Shown here: positions 37,621-45,938 of the stretch, piece after piece
How positions within the stretch are numbered: position 1 is the first letter of the stretch
Layout: each line of letters starts with the position of its first letter
Source: Bilophila wadsworthia ATCC 49260
GTDB taxonomy: Bacteria > Desulfobacterota > Desulfovibrionia > Desulfovibrionales > Desulfovibrionaceae
Direction: 5' to 3'
Assembly (NCBI RefSeq): GCF_000701705.1
Contig: NZ_JNJP01000005.1
Span: 85,740-149,739, forward strand
Length of the DNA: 64,000 nucleotides
Made by a program: the position numbers and the translations under genes
Notes under the pieces: generated by a model
Database searches by the model: none
What the model saw: the letters and a program-made list of their open reading frames with translations, nothing else
Told to the model about the DNA's origin: nothing

Positions 37621-39272
37621 GGGCGTTTCCAACAGGCTTCGTCCAGCGGTGAAAGGACGCCGAAAGGCTGATCCGCGACGTGCAGGACGTTGCGGTTGCG
37701 GATCGTGGCGTAGGGGATGGTGCAGAGCCAGAGGGCGACGTGCTCGCGGGAAAGGCGCTCCTGAAGCGCGGCGTACAGCGCCTTGCGCCCTTCCGGGTCC
37801 TTTTCGGCTGAGGCGGAGCGGAAGAGGGCATCCACTTCGGGGTTGCTGTAATGGCTCATGTTGGACCACAGGATCGCCGCCGTGTTGGTCGCGTAGATGC
37901 GCTCAATGCCGATGGCGGGGTCGTGCCAGCCGTACAGCTCGTCCATCGTCACGTCGAACGCGCCGCTTGTGACGCGGTCCGCCCATGAACCCGGGTCTTC
38001 CGCCGTGCGTATCCGGAAATAGACGCCGATGGTCCGGATGAACTGGCTTTGCAGGTATTTGAGGATGGACAGCGAAAACTGGGCGGAAGGCTCATAATCG
38101 ATTTCCACGGTAAAGCGGATGCCGTTTTCGTTACGCGGATACCCCGCGCGGTCGAGGATACGGTTGGCCTCATCGGGATCGTAGGGCGTGGATACGGGCG
38201 AATGCCACTCCGAGCCGGGCGGGATGGGGCCGTACATGGGCCGGACCCCGCCGGGCACGGCTTGAGCCAGCGCCTTATTGTCGATGCTCATGGCGAGGGC
38301 TTTGCGGACTTCGGGCGAGCGGAAAATCGGGTTGCGCACGTTGAAGGTCAGCAGGGCGAAGGGATGGAGCAGGGAGAACTCGTCCCGGGTGACTTCAATG
38401 GCCGGATTGGAGCGGAAGATGCGCTCTTCATCCGACAGGGAAGAGAAGGCGTAGAGATCGGCCTTGCCCTGCATGATCGCAAGCGGGATTTCGTTTTGGT
38501 CCCAATAGACGCGGAAGGTGATCCGGTCGAGGCGCGGCTTGCCGGGGAGGAAAAAGCCTTTGTAACGTTCGAGGACGATGGTTTTCCCTTTTTCCAGCGA
38601 GGCAAGGCGGAACGGGCCGGAGCCTACGGCCCGCAGGTTGGCGGGGTGGGTGTCGATGGGCGTGCCGTCCCCATAGATGTGGGCGGGCAGGACAGGGACC
38701 AGCGCGGGGATGAAGCACTTGAGCAGGGCGGGCTGCGGGATGGACGTCTCCAGATCGAGCGTCAGGTCGTCTACCGGGACGACCTTGTCCACGGCTTCGA
38801 GCATGGAGCGGAAAGGATGGTGCCGTTGCGCCGCCCGGATGGAAAAGGCCACGTCATTGGCCGTGATCGGGGTGCCGTCATGAAAGGTCGCGCCTTTGCG
38901 GAGATGAAACCGGAACCGTTTGGCTTGGGAATCGATTTCCCATGACTCCGCGAGATAGGGTATGGGGCCGTCCTTTCCGGTACGGACCAGCCCGGCGAAC
39001 AGCTGCGCCCCGATTTGGCTGGTCAGGCTGCCGCTGGCTACGGCGGGGTTGAAACCGGGCGGAAAACGTTCCAGCGCCACAATGAGGCTGTTGTCTTCCG
39101 GAGAGGCGGAGGCCGGAGCCGCGTACAGGGCGAGAAGCAGCAGGGCCGCGGACAAGAAGGCCGCCAGGTATGCATGGCCCGTGCGGACGGGGCGTCCCGT
39201 TCCGGGCGGGAACGGAGAGGCCGCCGAAAGGCGCGGGGCGGCGCGGCGGAGTCGCTTAGTCAATGCCGTCAC
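37617..39272 (-). CDS. Oligopeptide-type periplasmic binding protein (SBP family 5)
   Basis: The 551-residue protein has a long N-terminal leader with one hydrophobic segment (about 33-57), then a DppA/OppA fold: LAESWEIDSQAKRFRFHLRK, GATFHDGTPITANDVAFSI and PLAIMQGKADL. Neither permease nor ATPase genes accompany it. It is translationally embedded in a two-component unit: its GTG start at 39272 lies 17 bp inside the regulator gene and its stop overlaps the kinase start by 4 bp. It therefore probably presents ligand to the kinase periplasmic domain rather than to a transporter. The GTG start is the weakest part of this call. Confidence 0.82.
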   Translation of the reverse strand: MTALTKRLRRAAPRLSAASPFPPGTGRPVRTGHAYLAAFLSAALLLLALYAAPASASPEDNSLIVALERFPPGFNPAVASGSLTSQIGAQLFAGLVRTGKDGPIPYLAESWEIDSQAKRFRFHLRKGATFHDGTPITANDVAFSIRAAQRHHPFRSMLEAVDKVVPVDDLTLDLETSIPQPALLKCFIPALVPVLPAHIYGDGTPIDTHPANLRAVGSGPFRLASLEKGKTIVLERYKGFFLPGKPRLDRITFRVYWDQNEIPLAIMQGKADLYAFSSLSDEERIFRSNPAIEVTRDEFSLLHPFALLTFNVRNPIFRSPEVRKALAMSIDNKALAQAVPGGVRPMYGPIPPGSEWHSPVSTPYDPDEANRILDRAGYPRNENGIRFTVEIDYEPSAQFSLSILKYLQSQFIRTIGVYFRIRTAEDPGSWADRVTSGAFDVTMDELYGWHDPAIGIERIYATNTAAILWSNMSHYSNPEVDALFRSASAEKDPEGRKALYAALQERLSREHVALWLCTIPYATIRNRNVLHVADQPFGVLSPLDEACWKRP

Positions 39273-39906
39273 CTACAAGTCCGTTCTGCATGGCGAAGCG
39301 CGTAACTTCGCGGACATTATGCAGATCAAGCTTTTTCATAAAGCTGGTGCGGTGGGTGTCGATGGTCTTGACCGACAGGTTCAGCTTGGCGGCGATATCT
39401 TTGTTGCTGTTGCCCTCGGCAATGAGTTTCAGCACCATTTTTTCCTTTGGCGTCAGGGAGTCGGCTTTCGAGGAGGCTTCGGCGTTGCCGTCCACGTATG
39501 AAATAATCATGGACCCGGTGAGCTCAGTGCTGATGTACTTCCTTCCCTTGAGCAGGGCCCGGATGGCGACGAGGAACTCGTCCTCGTCCGCCGTTTTGAG
39601 CAGGTAGCCGTCGGCTCCGGCTTTCAGGGCCGCGCGTACATGCCCGGCTGTGGCGTGCATGGAAACGATAAGGATGCGCGCTCCCGGCGCAACCTCCCTG
39701 ATACGGGGTATGGCCTCCACGCCGCTGAGTTCGGGCATGGAAATATCCAGTAGGATGAGATCGGGCCGGAGCGACTGCGCGAGCCGGATGCCTGCGAGCC
39801 CGTCCCCCGCCTCGCCCGCGACCGTCAGGCCGGGCTCGATGCCGATGAGCTGTTTCAGGCCGCTGCGGAACAGGGCGTGATCTTCGACTATCAATACAGA
39901 TGGCAC
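39256..39906 (-). CDS. NarL/FixJ-family response regulator
   Basis: The 216-residue regulator has a receiver domain with acidic pocket VEDH, phospho-acceptor Asp54 in LLDISMPE, Ser/Thr switch IVSMHA and Lys in YLLKTA. It has a LuxR-type HTH (about 148-205: LTPKEKMVLKLIAEGNSNKD, IAAKLNLSVKTIDTHRTSFM). It is the first gene of a three-gene unit with a binding protein and the sensor kinase. Targets are unknown; the divergent EIIC-EAL gene and its promoter region are candidates. Confidence 0.92.
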   Translation of the reverse strand: MPSVLIVEDHALFRSGLKQLIGIEPGLTVAGEAGDGLAGIRLAQSLRPDLILLDISMPELSGVEAIPRIREVAPGARILIVSMHATAGHVRAALKAGADGYLLKTADEDEFLVAIRALLKGRKYISTELTGSMIISYVDGNAEASSKADSLTPKEKMVLKLIAEGNSNKDIAAKLNLSVKTIDTHRTSFMKKLDLHNVREVTRFAMQNGLVGDGID

Positions 39907-40363
39907 GTCGTTTCTCCGTGTGCGGACGCTTTACGTCCGGGATGCGCCGGTGCCGAAATGCCACGGCTTTTTTGAGTATAATGCAGTGCCGCAAAAAGGA
40001 AAAGGAGGCGCAGCCTCTATAGGCTGAGGGATACGGGCATTCCTGCGACAGGCTTCCCTCCGCGTGGTATCGGCAAGGCCGCCCCCTATTTTTTTTCGCT
40101 GATCATGATGAAGTTTATCCGGTGGACAGATCTGGCGATCCGTTGTCCAGGGAGACGGCCGCCCCACGCCTTTCGCCTCGGGACCGGTATATCCGAGCGG
40201 CTCTCGCTTGCCGGGAGGGGGGCATTGTGACATCCTAATACTCATGAAGATGAGGAAGCATACCGCCTGGTTCCCTTTCTTTTCCGGCAACGAACCGAAT
40301 CCGTACGCATCCCTCTGCCATCTTCGATCCCGCTCCGGCTGAGGAGCGCGTACGGGAGGAAGC
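39907..40363. other. Divergent intergenic region
   Basis: The 457-bp region lies between the response regulator (minus) and EIIC-EAL (plus). A T-run at 40087-40096 and scattered GC-rich stretches are visible. I cannot identify a confident promoter pair or operator. Confidence 0.4.
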
Positions 40364-42529
40364 ATGACATCTCAGTTACGAAAAATAAACAACGTCATTG
40401 AACAATTTTTGCTGCCGTTGGCGGAAGCCGTTTCCGGCTGGTCCACGCTGGCGGCGATCCGATCCGCGCTCATCGTCACCCTGCCGCTCATGTTCCTCGG
40501 CTCTCTTGCCGAGCTGCTGATCAGTTTCCCGTTGGATGCCTACAAGGAATTCATGTTCCGGCAGTTCGGCCCCGAGTGGCGAATGTTTGGGCAAATCCTG
40601 AAAGACGCCACCTTTTCCGTGATGTCCCTCATCATGGTTTTCTCCATCGGCCACCATCTGGCGGACCAGTTCAACCATGACAATCCGGTCCTGCGTGCCA
40701 ATCCGGTCATCGCGGGTCTTGTGGCCTTTACGGCGTTCTTCTGCCTGCTCCAGCAGGACGGGGACGCGCTCAACCGGCGTTGGCTCGGCGTCGCCGGGCT
40801 GTTTGTGGCGATCCTCGTCGGCGTGTTCGCCACCCGGCTGTTCCTGTATTTCTTTTCCATCAAACGGCTGCACCTGCATTTGCCGGGGGGGACTCCCGAT
40901 ATCGCCATCCCGCAGGCCTTCAACGCCTTCATCCCCGGCATGTTGACCGTGCTCGTGTTCGCGGCCCTTGGCGCGGCCATGCAGACATTTGTGGGCATGT
41001 CTCTGCATGAGGCGTTGTATCAGATCATCCGGATGCCTTTTGACGCCATCGGGGAAGGGCTCGGGCGGGGCATGTTGTATATCCTTTCGCTCCATGCCCT
41101 TTGGTTCGCGGGCATCCACGGGGCCAACGTCCTTGATCCGATCACCCACGACATCTACGGCGCGGCGATGCTCGCCAACGAAGTGGCGGCGGCGGCCGGG
41201 GAGCCCCTGCCGCACATTATGACCAAGACGTTCATGGACACCTTCGTATTCATGGGCGGGGCCGGGACAGGCATCAGCCTTGCCGGAGCGCTGATCCTGT
41301 TCGGCAAGACGCAGGCCAGCCGTAAAATCGGGATTTTTTCGCTTGTGCCGGGCCTGTTCAATATCAACGAAGTACTGCTGTTCGGCCTGCCTATCGTGCT
41401 CAATCCGCTTATGCTGATCCCTTTTCTGCTCACGCCGGTCCTGCTGGCGGCGATCAGCTACGTCGCGGTCGCTACGGGGCTGGTCCCGGGGACCAACGTG
41501 GCGACGGAGTGGACCACCCCCATCCTGCTCAACGGCTACCTGTCCACGGGCTCTCTGAGCGGTTCGGCGTTGCAGCTGGCGAATCTCGTGGTGGGCGTGC
41601 TCATCTATGCGCCGTTTGTCCTTATAGCCAATAAAATCAAGGTAAAACAAATCAACGATGCCTTTAGGAGCCTGCTCCGCCGCTCCTGCGCCACAGCGGA
41701 CTCTTCCCGGCGCTGCCTTGACCACAACGACGATGCGGGGTCCCTTGCCCGGAGCTTGATTACGGATCTTGAGTACGACTACCGGCATGGCGAAGGGCTG
41801 TTCCTCGAATTTCAGCCGCAGATCTGTTCCCGAACCGGCAGGGTTGTGGGCGTGGAATCGCTTATCCGCTGGAAGCACCCGTCCTATGGGCTGATCCCGG
41901 CTCCCATTACCGTGGCGCTGGCCGAGGATTCCGGGCTCATCCGGCCCATCGGGCTGTGGGTCTTCGAGACGGCCTGTCAGGTGCGCAAGAGCTGGCTCGA
42001 CGCAGGAATCACGGATCTCACGATGGCGGTCAACGTTTCGGCCCTCCAGCTGGAGCGTTCCTTCCCGAAGCAGCTTCTTGACATCGCGGCCCGTTACGAT
42101 TTGCCGCCCTCTTTGATGGAAGTGGAAGTTACGGAGTCGAGCGCGCTGGATTCCGATAAGCCGGAAAGCCATATCCTCTCCCGTGTCTACGACGCGGGGT
42201 TCCCCGTGGCCATCGACGATTTCGGCATGGGGCACAGTTCCCTCAAGTATTTGAAGCAATTCCCCGTCAGCGTGGTCAAGATCGACGGCGCGATCAGCCG
42301 GGAAGTGGTCACGAACTCGATTTGTTCGGATATCGTGGCTTCGATCACCCGCCTCTGCCGGGCGCGGAACATGCTCAGTGTGGCGGAGTTCGTCGAGAAT
42401 GAGGAACAGGCCGCACTCCTCCGCGAACTCGGCTGCGACGTGTTCCAAGGTTACCTGTACAGCAAGTCGCTCCTGCCTTCCGATTGCCTCCAGTTCATCC
42501 AAAAGAGGAACGGCGGCAACGGTGCGTAA
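40364..42529 (+). CDS. PTS EIIC domain fused to an EAL (c-di-GMP phosphodiesterase) domain
   Basis: The 721-residue membrane protein has residues 1-430 forming a cellobiose/lactose-family EIIC permease domain (WSTLAAIRSALIVTLPLMFL, FAGIHGANVLDPI, GAGTGISLAGALILFG, FNINEVLLFGLPIVLNPLM) and residues 460-715 forming an EAL domain. The EAL core reads ESL at 498-500. Other catalytic positions look intact: NVSALQL, VEVTES, AIDDFGMGHSSL, VKIDG, AEFVENEEQ and QGYLYSK. It should hydrolyse c-di-GMP. No EIIA or EIIB gene is nearby, so the EIIC part may sense sugar rather than transport it (inference). RBS GGGAGGA precedes ATG 40364. Confidence 0.92.
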   Translation: MTSQLRKINNVIEQFLLPLAEAVSGWSTLAAIRSALIVTLPLMFLGSLAELLISFPLDAYKEFMFRQFGPEWRMFGQILKDATFSVMSLIMVFSIGHHLADQFNHDNPVLRANPVIAGLVAFTAFFCLLQQDGDALNRRWLGVAGLFVAILVGVFATRLFLYFFSIKRLHLHLPGGTPDIAIPQAFNAFIPGMLTVLVFAALGAAMQTFVGMSLHEALYQIIRMPFDAIGEGLGRGMLYILSLHALWFAGIHGANVLDPITHDIYGAAMLANEVAAAAGEPLPHIMTKTFMDTFVFMGGAGTGISLAGALILFGKTQASRKIGIFSLVPGLFNINEVLLFGLPIVLNPLMLIPFLLTPVLLAAISYVAVATGLVPGTNVATEWTTPILLNGYLSTGSLSGSALQLANLVVGVLIYAPFVLIANKIKVKQINDAFRSLLRRSCATADSSRRCLDHNDDAGSLARSLITDLEYDYRHGEGLFLEFQPQICSRTGRVVGVESLIRWKHPSYGLIPAPITVALAEDSGLIRPIGLWVFETACQVRKSWLDAGITDLTMAVNVSALQLERSFPKQLLDIAARYDLPPSLMEVEVTESSALDSDKPESHILSRVYDAGFPVAIDDFGMGHSSLKYLKQFPVSVVKIDGAISREVVTNSICSDIVASITRLCRARNMLSVAEFVENEEQAALLRELGCDVFQGYLYSKSLLPSDCLQFIQKRNGGNGA

Positions 42530-42767
42530 GGTCGGCCTGAAGCAACGTGTTTCTCGAGGGGACATCCTGCGGGCGGACCCAACGTGGGGGGGGCAATCCG
42601 GCTCTCCCCTCGCAACCCCCTTTGGGCGGGGGGCGCAATCTCTCAAGTTTTTCTTGAAGTTTTTGTTTCGGCTGACCGGGCGCGCCCCATCATGCCTTTC
42701 CGTCCGGGTGCCCCGTCTGCCTGCTTTTTCGGCTGGCCGGGAAATCGGAACGCTTGTTGCCGGAGTC

Positions 42768-44177
42768 ATGACGCGTCTGCGCCTCTTCTTTGTGGCGGTT
42801 GCGTACACACTGCTGGCTGTCCTGACCGCTGTTCCCGCTGCGGCGAACGAAGATCTCGCGCCTGAAACGCAAGGGCTGGACTCGCGGGAAGCCTTCCGCA
42901 CCGGGACGCGCTTTTTCGATGAAGCGGAGGTTTCGGGCGGCCTGTATTTCTTCCGGCGCGACCGCAGGCGTTACGACGTAGACAAAGGCCGGTACGGGAC
43001 AAACCTCAATCACGCCTCGGTGCAAGCGAACGCGGATTTTGTCTCCGGATTCGCGGGCGGCTGGCTCGGATTCGATTTCGGCGTGTTCGGCTCGCACGAT
43101 CTCATGAACAAGGGAGCGGTGGATCACGAAATGGGCTTCGAGCCGTGGGGCGATCCGTGGCACCCCGACTGGAGCAAGCGCCGCACCGACGACGGCGTAT
43201 CCGTGTACAAGGCCGCGCTCAAGGCCAAGGCCGGTCCCGCATGGGCCAAGGCGGGATGGTTCCAGCCCACGGGGCCGGGCGTGCTTGGGGTCAATTGGTC
43301 CATCATGCCGGGCACCTACAGGGGCGTGAACGCCGGGGCCGACTTTGGGCGGCTGTCGCTGGCGGCGGCGTGGGCCGACGAATACAAATCCCCGTGGTTC
43401 GTCAACATGAACCGTTTCCGCAAGAACGACGGCGAAACGTCCGTACCGTGGCTGTGGAGCGCCGGGGTACGGTACGCCTTCGAAAGCGGACTGACGCTTG
43501 AACTTGGATACGGCGCATCCAAAGATCACCTGCAAAACGCGCATTTCAAAAGCAGCTATCGAACGGGAGGCGGCGCGGGCCCCCTCACCGTGGGTTACCA
43601 TGCCTATTTCATGAACGACAGCGACGATTCAGGAAAAAGCGAGAACGACAATTTCGACGGCCTCGCCTCGCTGCATTATCTGTTCGGAAAATACGAGGTT
43701 CCGCCGTGGACTTTCCGGCTGGAGGGCACCTACGTCCGCGCTCCCATGTCCGGGCCTCAGAGCCAGGGGCAATTCGCGTACCGCCTGACCGACCGCAGCG
43801 GAAGCTCCAGCGGCGCGTTCGACGTGTGGTGGGATGCCCGTTCCGACTGGAATGCCGACAACGAAAAGGCCGCCTATTGTGGTGCAATGCGAACCCTCGA
43901 CGATCTGCTTCCCATAGCCGGCTTTTCGGCGGGCGCGGGCGCGGCTTTCGGTTTCGACGGCAGAGGCCACGGTACGGCGGAGCACCTCAAGGAATGGGCT
44001 TTCACCTTCGATCTCAATTATGTGAAACCCGACGGCCCGCTTGAAGGGGCTTTCGTCAAGCTGCATTACACCGAATACCGCAACGGTACGGCCCAGCCGA
44101 GCTGGGGCACATACCGGAACGCCTTCCAGTCCGAACGCGATCTCAAGCTGCTTATAGGGATCCCTTTTTCGCTGTGA
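42768..44177 (+). CDS. OprD-family outer-membrane porin
   Basis: The 469-residue protein has a signal peptide (1-26, ending VPAAA) and OprD-like features: SGGLYFFRRDRRRYD near the N-terminus, GWFQPTGPGVLGVNWSIMPG, alternating amphipathic beta strands with many aromatic residues, and a terminal LLIGIPFSL strand ending in a hydrophobic residue. It should form an 18-strand channel for small acids, peptides or sugars. ATG 42768 follows GGAG; a long upstream open frame is not homologous. The neighbouring EIIC-EAL and MFS genes suggest a solute-linked cluster (inference). Confidence 0.85.
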   Translation: MTRLRLFFVAVAYTLLAVLTAVPAAANEDLAPETQGLDSREAFRTGTRFFDEAEVSGGLYFFRRDRRRYDVDKGRYGTNLNHASVQANADFVSGFAGGWLGFDFGVFGSHDLMNKGAVDHEMGFEPWGDPWHPDWSKRRTDDGVSVYKAALKAKAGPAWAKAGWFQPTGPGVLGVNWSIMPGTYRGVNAGADFGRLSLAAAWADEYKSPWFVNMNRFRKNDGETSVPWLWSAGVRYAFESGLTLELGYGASKDHLQNAHFKSSYRTGGGAGPLTVGYHAYFMNDSDDSGKSENDNFDGLASLHYLFGKYEVPPWTFRLEGTYVRAPMSGPQSQGQFAYRLTDRSGSSSGAFDVWWDARSDWNADNEKAAYCGAMRTLDDLLPIAGFSAGAGAAFGFDGRGHGTAEHLKEWAFTFDLNYVKPDGPLEGAFVKLHYTEYRNGTAQPSWGTYRNAFQSERDLKLLIGIPFSL

Positions 44178-44269
44178 GCCTTGTAATCCCGAAAAAAGCA
44201 GCGGCTCTGCCGGAACCGCCCGCTTCCGGGAACGCGGCGAACAGGGATTCGATAAAAGTGAAAGCCGTT

Positions 44270-44317
44270 GAAGGGGGAGAGGGGAAATGTTTTTGAGCGT
44301 TTCCCCTCTCCCCCTTC
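44270..44317. terminator. Bidirectional terminator with polypurine stem
   Basis: Perfect 18-bp arms (44270-44287/44300-44317; GGGGGAGAGGGGAAA type) surround a T-rich loop between the convergent porin and MFS genes. Confidence 0.85.
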
Positions 44318-44334
44318 CCAAATGTTTTCTCAGC

Positions 44335-45498
44335 TCAGTCCGTGCGTCTGTTGAGCGAGACAAGCAGGAAGGCGGCCACTGTGCCGATGACGGCTACAAT
44401 GGTCATGCTCTGGATGGCGCGGGGCAGGCCGTAGCCGTCGGCGATCCAGCCGAGGAGCGGGGCGACGATGCCGCCCATGCTGGTGGCGAGCCCGAGGGTG
44501 ACGCCGGAAGCGAAACCAATGTTCTTCGCCAGATATTTCTGCCCGAGCACGACCATTGAACTGAAGGGCGCGTACAAGGAAAAGCCGAGGGGCAGCAGGA
44601 GCGCGAAAGCGGCATAGAGATTGTCCACCAGGCCGAAGAGGACGATGGAGGGGATCAGGACCACGTAGGAGAGCCGGATGATCCGCAGGTAGCCGAAACG
44701 GTCCGAGAGCATCCCGCCGATGAAGTTGCTGATGACGCCGAACGTGCAGAAGCAGGTCAGAGCCGCGGCCCCGGCAGCTTTGGACTGGCCGAAGTTATGG
44801 ATCCAGTAGAGCGGGATGAAGGTGTTACAGCCCACAAACAGGACGGACCGGGAAATGATCGCCAGCGTCAGCTTGGAGAATTCCTTCCAATTGTTTTTCA
44901 CCTCTTCGGTTTCCCCGGCAGCTTTCGCGCTTTCGGTTTCGGTCTTCTTCATGCCCGAGAGGTGCGAGATCTGGTAGAGCAGGATGACCGACATGACGAG
45001 GGCTATGAGGCCGAAAACGGACGTGCCGGGCATACCGAACGCGCCGATGGCCGCTACCGCGAGCATGGGGCCGAATACGAAACCGCTGTTGCCGCCTATG
45101 GAAAAGAGGCTCAAGCCTGTGCCCTTGGAAGCGCCGGAAACCTTATTGGCGAAACGCGCGCCCTCGGGATGGAACAGGGCCGCGCCCACGCCGCTGAGGG
45201 CAATGGCCGCGAAAATGGCCCAGTAGCTGTGCAGGAAGCCGATGGAAGCCAGCCCGCCCCCGGCCAGCAGGACGCCCACGGGAATGAACCACGGCTTGGA
45301 AAGCTTGTCGGACAGATAGCCGAAAGCCGGTTGAATAATCGAGGAGAGGCAGGAGAAGGCGAACATCAACCCGGCGGCGGCTTGATAGTCGAAACCGTAC
45401 GCGGTGATCAAAAAGGGCAGGATGGCGGGCAACGCGCCGCCGTTTATGTCGCACGACAGATGCCCGAGCGACACAAGGAAAATTTTCTTTTTGTCCAT
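44335..45498 (-). CDS. MFS transporter (fosmidomycin-resistance-like)
   Basis: The 387-residue carrier has 12 predicted membrane segments. The opening SLGHLSCDINGGALPAILPF and GYLSDKLSKPWFIPVGVLLA, with GVGAALFHPEGARFANKVSG, are typical of the Fsr-like MFS subgroup of drug or metabolite exporters. The central loop (about 195-215) is charged. The start at 45498 is chosen by family alignment and AAAGG upstream; longer upstream frame is not homologous. The natural substrate is unknown. Confidence 0.87.
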   Translation of the reverse strand: MDKKKIFLVSLGHLSCDINGGALPAILPFLITAYGFDYQAAAGLMFAFSCLSSIIQPAFGYLSDKLSKPWFIPVGVLLAGGGLASIGFLHSYWAIFAAIALSGVGAALFHPEGARFANKVSGASKGTGLSLFSIGGNSGFVFGPMLAVAAIGAFGMPGTSVFGLIALVMSVILLYQISHLSGMKKTETESAKAAGETEEVKNNWKEFSKLTLAIISRSVLFVGCNTFIPLYWIHNFGQSKAAGAAALTCFCTFGVISNFIGGMLSDRFGYLRIIRLSYVVLIPSIVLFGLVDNLYAAFALLLPLGFSLYAPFSSMVVLGQKYLAKNIGFASGVTLGLATSMGGIVAPLLGWIADGYGLPRAIQSMTIVAVIGTVAAFLLVSLNRRTD

Positions 45499-45938
45499 GA
45501 CGATGACCTTTGTCCGCAGGCGGGGACGGATGAGGGGAAGCGGGCGTTCCCGGCGGCGCGAAGGGCCGACGCGGCAGCCACGGCACAGTGGATAGTGGGA
45601 AATCTCAGACGAAAAAGCAAGGCTCTTTCTGGTAAAAAACAAAGGTGCGCCGGGGGATTATGGAAGGGCGAAAGGGGTGATAGCGTCTATTGTGCCGGGG
45701 TGACGCCTTGTTGCGTGTTCTTCTGGACGTTCTGGCCCCACGAAAAGAGTAGGGGATAGGGAAGGCGCGGGGGCGTGAGAAGGCTAGTCAGGGTGCGAAG
45801 CTCACCGCTCCAGCGCGTTGTGGGGCGGCTATGGAGGGGGCGTCCTTTCCCTCTTCATCAGTGAAAACCGCCTCCCGGATAAATCCTGGAGGCGGTTTTC
45901 GTGCCGGGCCGCGTGGAGGCCCGTTTATGGAAGGAAGA
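45499..45938. other. Intergenic gap with terminator
   Basis: Between two minus-strand genes. It contains the MFS promoter region (not resolved) and the terminator at 45863-45900. I see no gene. Confidence 0.5.
45863..45900 (-). terminator. Terminator of the 1211-residue protein gene
   Basis: Perfect 13-bp arms (45863-45875/45888-45900), GAAAACCGCCTCC type, give TTTTC at the minus-strand 3' side. It lies 39 bp past the stop at 45939. Confidence 0.8.

Noticed and set aside
40376..42901. An 841-codon open frame on the minus strand opposite EIIC-EAL, and a 926-codon one at 32347-35127
   Set aside because: Both lie antisense to clearly recognised genes, have no family resemblance and are rich in Arg, His, Gly and Pro, as expected from third-position GC bias in the real genes.
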